Assembly (NCBI RefSeq): GCF_014529625.1
Contig: NZ_CP076039.1
Span: 2,604,001-2,668,000, forward strand
Length of the DNA stretch: 64,000 nucleotides
DNA from: Candidatus Pelagisphaera phototrophica
GTDB taxonomy: Bacteria > Verrucomicrobiota > Verrucomicrobiia > Opitutales > Opitutaceae
Direction of reading: 5' to 3'
Each line of letters begins with the position of its first letter. The stretch's first letter is position 1. Below, in pieces: positions 60,382 through 64,000 of this stretch. The notes beneath the pieces were generated by a model. That model was not told the DNA's origin, made no database searches, and saw only the letters and a program-made list of their open reading frames with translations. Both the position numbers and the translations under genes were made by a program.

Positions 60382-63300
60382 ATGAAGAAACTCCTTGCCG
60401 CCAACCGCAGCGAAATTGCCGTCCGTATTTTTCGCAGCGCGACTGAACTAGGCTACCGCACCGTAGCCATCTACGCGAATGAGGATCGCTTCGGAGTCCA
60501 TCGCTTCAAAGCAGACGAAGCCTATTTAATCGGCCAAGGCAAAGGCCCAGTAGCTGCCTACCTAGACATTCCGAACATCATCGACCTCGCCAAAGCAAAG
60601 AAGGTCGATCTCGTGCATCCGGGCTATGGCTTCCTCTCTGAGAATGCCCACTTCGCACGATCTTGCGAAGAGAACGGAATCACCTTTGTCGGTCCCAATG
60701 CTGAGCTGCTAGAGCGGATGGGTGACAAGATTGAAGCCCGCAAAATCGCAGAAGGTGCCAATGTTCCTACTCTCCCAGGAACACCTGATCCAGTCGCAGA
60801 TTCTTCAAAGGCGATTAAGATGGCACACAAAATTGGCTTTCCTCTTATCATTAAGGCTGCCTTTGGCGGAGGGGGTCGTGGAATGCGAGTCGTCGACGAT
60901 CAAAAAGACCTGAAATCGCTCCTTGAGGAAGCTCAGGGTGAGGCCGAACGTGCTTTCGGCAACTCAGCAGTATTTCTTGAACGCTACATCAAACGGGCCA
61001 AGCACATCGAAGTGCAGATACTCGGAGACAAGCACGGGAACGTCGTCCATCTTCACGAGCGTGACTGCTCCGTACAACGCCGCCACCAGAAGGTAGTGGA
61101 AGTCGCCCCCTCCATTGGACTACCAGAGAAGACTCGACTCGAACTCTGCGAAGCTGCCGTCAAAATTGCCAAATCGATCGGCTACTACAGTGCGGGTACT
61201 GTTGAGTTTCTTCTCGATGCTGATACCAACGATTGGTTCTTCATCGAGATGAATCCTCGTATTCAGGTTGAGCATACCGTCACCGAAGTCATAACCGGAA
61301 TCGACATCGTACGCAGCCAAGTGCTGATCGCCCAGGGGCACTCACTCTTCAGCGACGAAATTGGAATTCCGCTACAGGACGATATACCGAGAAATGGCTA
61401 TGCGATTCAGGCCCGTGTCACTACGGAAGATCCCGAACACAATTTCGCGCCCGACTATGGCAAAATCGTCAACTACCGAAGCGCGGCTGGCTTTGGCATT
61501 CGCTTGGATGGAGCCATGGGCGAAACGGGAGCAGTTATCACACCCTTCTACGATTCTCTCTTGGTCAAGCTGACCGCATCCGCTCGGACTTTCGACTTAG
61601 CCATTCAGCGAATGGATCGTGGTTTAAGGGAGATGCGTATCCGAGGGGTCAAGACAAACATCCCGTTTATTGAAAACGTCATTCACCACGACACTTTTAG
61701 GTCCGGAGAGGCGATCACTACTTTGATCGATACGACGCCGGAGCTATTTAAATTCCATCGCAGACGCGACCGAGCTACAAAGCTCCTCAACTTGCTCGGC
61801 GAAACGATTGTGAACGGGAATCCCCAGGTAAAGAACCGTCCGGTTCCCTCAATGAGTCTCCCGGTCATCGCTCCCGCCTACGACCCAAAGGCACCCAAAC
61901 CCAAAGGAACACGCGACTATCTCTTAAAGCACGGTCCGGAAAAGTTCGCCGAGTGGACTCGCAAGCAATCCAGGCTTTTGATTACCGATACGACACTACG
62001 GGATGCCCACCAGTCGCTCCTTGCCGCTCGTTTGCGGACTTTCGATATGCTTCGTGTGGCTGACAGCATTGCTCAAAACGCCCACAACCTTTACAGTCTC
62101 GAATGCTGGGGTGGCGCGACATTCGACACGTGCATGCGCTTTTTGCAGGAAGATCCCTTCCAGCGACTACGAGACCTTAGGGAAAAGATTCCCAATGTCT
62201 GTTTTCAGATGCTTCTACGTGGAGCTAATGGAGTTGGGTATTCAAACTATCCCGACAATGTAATTCGTGGATTCGTAAAACACTCCGCAGAGGCCGGCAT
62301 GGATATATTCCGGATTTTCGATTCGCTCAACTACCTGCCCAATCTCAAGATTGCGATGGAAGCAGTGCGAAAAGACACTGGATCGATTTGCGAGGCCACC
62401 GTTTGCTACACAGGCGACATTCTAGATTCCGATCGCAACAAGTACACCATGGAATACTATATCTCCTTCGCCAAGGAGCTAGAGAAGATGGGGGCGCACA
62501 TTCTAGCGCTCAAAGACATGTCCGGTCTTTGCCACCCCAAAGCAGCCTACAAATTAATCAAAGCTCTCCGCTCGGAGATCGCTATTCCTGTACACTTCCA
62601 CACCCACGACACCAGTGGCATCGCCTCAGCATCGATCGTCAAAGCCGCTGAAGCCGGCGTCGATATCGTGGACCTTTCCATCGCGTCCCTGTCCGGTCTC
62701 ACTGCGCAAGCGAACCTGAATTCGATCGTAAAAGCCTTCGTTGGCGACAAGCGGGACACTCGGCTCGATCAAGAGTACCTGGATCAACTCTCTATCTATT
62801 GGGAGGCAGTTCGTCAATTCTATGAGCCTTTTGATACCAGCCCCAAATTTGGCACCGCGGAAGTCTACGGACACGAAATGCCGGGAGGACAATACACAAA
62901 TCTGCGTGAGCAAGCGCGAGCTCTTGGATTGGGAGCCCGCTGGACCGAAGTCGTTCGCTACTACGAAGAGGTGAACCAAATTCTTGGGGACATCGTAAAG
63001 GTGACCCCTAGCAGTAAAGTAGTAGGCGATCTAGCGATGTTCCTCCTCACCAAAGGTGTAGAGCCCAAAGACATGGTGAACCTGCCCGAAGGAACTTCGT
63101 TCCCCGAGTCGGTCATGGACATGCTCTCCGGCGGCCTCGGTCAACCTATGGGCGGCTGGCCTAAGGCGGTACAGAAGGTTGTGCTTGGAAACCGCAAGGC
63201 TCATAAAGGCCGTCCTGGTGCCCGCGCTCCCAAGGTCGACTTCGACAAAGTGAGAGAAGAAGTTACTGCCATCACGAAGCGCAAGTGCACCGACGATGAA

Positions 63301-63819
63301 CTCTGGGAGTACCTTATGTACCCGGATGTATTCAAAAGCCTCGTGGCATCGATAAGGAAATACGGACAGGCATCCGGTCTCCCGACACCGGCTTTCTTTT
63401 ATGGGCTAAAGCCGGGTGAAGAAATATCCGTCGAAATCGAGGAAGGTAAGACCCTTATCGTCAAACTAATCTATGTGAGTGAGCCCAACGACGATGGAGA
63501 GCGCATTTTAACGTTCGAACTCAACGGTAAAGCCCGTGAATGCGTTATCACGGATACCTCGATCACCATCGAATCGAAGCGACGCGAAAAGGCGGACTCT
63601 GCGGACTCTAAACAGATCGGTGCGCCGATACCCGCCATGGTAAGCGGTCTCTCGGTAACAGTGGGCACCAAAGTAGCGAAGGGCGACAAACTCGCGATTC
63701 TGGAAGCAATGAAAATGCAAACCACCGTATACGCTCAGGAAGACGGGGTAATCGACCAGATCGCTGTCCAAGTGGGCGATCAAGTGGAAAGCAAAGACTT
63801 GCTCATCGCTTTACGATAA
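60382..63819 (+). CDS. pyc: Pyruvate carboxylase
   Basis: 1145 residues, complete four-domain enzyme, starting MKKLLAANRSEIAVRIFRSA. Biotin carboxylase: ATP-grasp KAAFGGGGRGMRVV, ERDCSVQRRHQKVVE, FIEMNPRIQVEHTVTE. Carboxyltransferase TIM barrel: LLITDTTLRDAHQSLLAARL, ECWGGATFDTCMRFL, HFHTHDTSGI metal motif, and the biotin-pocket segment. A tetramerisation/PC-specific region follows, then the biotin carrier with AILEAMKMQTTVYA (Lys1111). It makes oxaloacetate from pyruvate for anaplerosis and gluconeogenesis; acetyl-CoA activation is usual for the family. Monocistronic as seen. Confidence 0.97.
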   Translation: MKKLLAANRSEIAVRIFRSATELGYRTVAIYANEDRFGVHRFKADEAYLIGQGKGPVAAYLDIPNIIDLAKAKKVDLVHPGYGFLSENAHFARSCEENGITFVGPNAELLERMGDKIEARKIAEGANVPTLPGTPDPVADSSKAIKMAHKIGFPLIIKAAFGGGGRGMRVVDDQKDLKSLLEEAQGEAERAFGNSAVFLERYIKRAKHIEVQILGDKHGNVVHLHERDCSVQRRHQKVVEVAPSIGLPEKTRLELCEAAVKIAKSIGYYSAGTVEFLLDADTNDWFFIEMNPRIQVEHTVTEVITGIDIVRSQVLIAQGHSLFSDEIGIPLQDDIPRNGYAIQARVTTEDPEHNFAPDYGKIVNYRSAAGFGIRLDGAMGETGAVITPFYDSLLVKLTASARTFDLAIQRMDRGLREMRIRGVKTNIPFIENVIHHDTFRSGEAITTLIDTTPELFKFHRRRDRATKLLNLLGETIVNGNPQVKNRPVPSMSLPVIAPAYDPKAPKPKGTRDYLLKHGPEKFAEWTRKQSRLLITDTTLRDAHQSLLAARLRTFDMLRVADSIAQNAHNLYSLECWGGATFDTCMRFLQEDPFQRLRDLREKIPNVCFQMLLRGANGVGYSNYPDNVIRGFVKHSAEAGMDIFRIFDSLNYLPNLKIAMEAVRKDTGSICEATVCYTGDILDSDRNKYTMEYYISFAKELEKMGAHILALKDMSGLCHPKAAYKLIKALRSEIAIPVHFHTHDTSGIASASIVKAAEAGVDIVDLSIASLSGLTAQANLNSIVKAFVGDKRDTRLDQEYLDQLSIYWEAVRQFYEPFDTSPKFGTAEVYGHEMPGGQYTNLREQARALGLGARWTEVVRYYEEVNQILGDIVKVTPSSKVVGDLAMFLLTKGVEPKDMVNLPEGTSFPESVMDMLSGGLGQPMGGWPKAVQKVVLGNRKAHKGRPGARAPKVDFDKVREEVTAITKRKCTDDELWEYLMYPDVFKSLVASIRKYGQASGLPTPAFFYGLKPGEEISVEIEEGKTLIVKLIYVSEPNDDGERILTFELNGKARECVITDTSITIESKRREKADSADSKQIGAPIPAMVSGLSVTVGTKVAKGDKLAILEAMKMQTTVYAQEDGVIDQIAVQVGDQVESKDLLIALR

Positions 63820-63849
63820 TCCGGCTCTTTCGACAACAGTTCAAATAAA

Positions 63850-63882
63850 TGCCTGTGACCGCTTTTGATTAATTCACAGGCA
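63850..63882. terminator. Inverted repeat after pyc
   Basis: TGCCTGTGA (63850-63858) and TCACAGGCA (63874-63882) are perfect inverted copies with a 15-nt loop, 30 bp after the pyc stop. A T-run is missing, so terminator function is likely but unproven. Confidence 0.5.
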
Positions 63883-63948
63883 GTAGCTAAGGATTGACCT
63901 CATAGCCCGATTTATCAGATTGTTATATACGCCGTGCTTTACCCCTAA

Positions 63949-64000
63949 ATGAAATTTTCAATGAAAAGCCGTATTCTAGCTTCCTTACTCTTTCTAATCT
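63949..64000 (+). CDS. Start of a secreted or membrane protein (cut by window end)
   Basis: The frame from ATG 63949 (MKFSMKSRILASLLFLI) is open to the last base and looks like a signal peptide with basic n-region and hydrophobic core. ATG 63961 is an alternative start. Nothing further can be said. Confidence 0.5.
   Translation, partial: MKFSMKSRILASLLFLI

Overview
The window looks like a chromosome segment from a marine member of the Verrucomicrobiota, most likely class Opitutia (Puniceicoccales/Opitutales type). The lines of evidence are VPDTG/VPDSE-type C-terminal sorting signals, four sulfatases with a formylglycine-generating enzyme, the DUF1501 / DUF1549-DUF1553 / DUF1080 gene set typical of Planctomycetes-Verrucomicrobia, DUF6090 proteins, and PQQ-like and FG-GAP secreted propellers. 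The assignment rests on protein families only; there is no rRNA here.

The left 25.3 kb (1-25342) is accessory DNA built up against an intact tRNA-Thr(CGT) gene (25267-25342, minus strand). Two broken copies of that tRNA's 3' part lie at 7851-7899 and 16565-16613, in the same orientation. A 5' integrase fragment sits beside the intact tRNA, an 'ACGGTTAC' motif recurs at the element ends, and four copies of a module (the tail of a Sel1-repeat gene plus about 130 bp of downstream DNA) mark the inner ends. I read this as at least three related integrative elements that accreted at one tRNA and then decayed. Their cargo is catabolic and secreted: a Tat-exported RhmD-like enolase with an FG-GAP propeller; an operon-like minus-strand run of two DUF1080 proteins, a DUF1549/DUF1553 cytochrome-like protein, a DUF1501 protein, a truncated LacI regulator and a sulfatase; and a haem-c/PQQ-type sugar dehydrogenase, a sulfatase and a PQQ-like propeller with EF-hands. 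Position 1-1043 holds the start of an acyltransferase whose membrane domain is interrupted by ankyrin repeats.

The right part (25.4-64 kb) is mostly single-copy chromosomal DNA. It has a dihydroorotase-like enzyme, tRNA-Phe, a cupin, a DUF1295 membrane protein, a GPH-type symporter with a translationally coupled lipocalin, a sulfatase, leuA, a HugZ-like protein, a two-gene methyltransferase/SDR-remnant unit, a complete tctCBA transporter, a small P-loop protein, trpE, the formylglycine-generating enzyme that should activate the sulfatases, an M20 peptidase, methyltransferases, a GHL10-type glycosidase, fdhD, a further sulfatase, a cyclase-family protein, an anchored subtilase, a VOC protein, a CBM9-like lipoprotein, a HAD phosphatase, a double Dabb lipoprotein and pyruvate carboxylase.

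The segment is rich in pseudogenes. They include two sortable CTERM proteins, a frameshifted methyltransferase, a short-chain dehydrogenase and an SLC12-like transporter that each lost their middle, a coiled-coil gene with three in-frame stops, a frameshifted small protein, and Sel1 remnants. Several intergenic gaps carry hairpin repeats that look dispersed.
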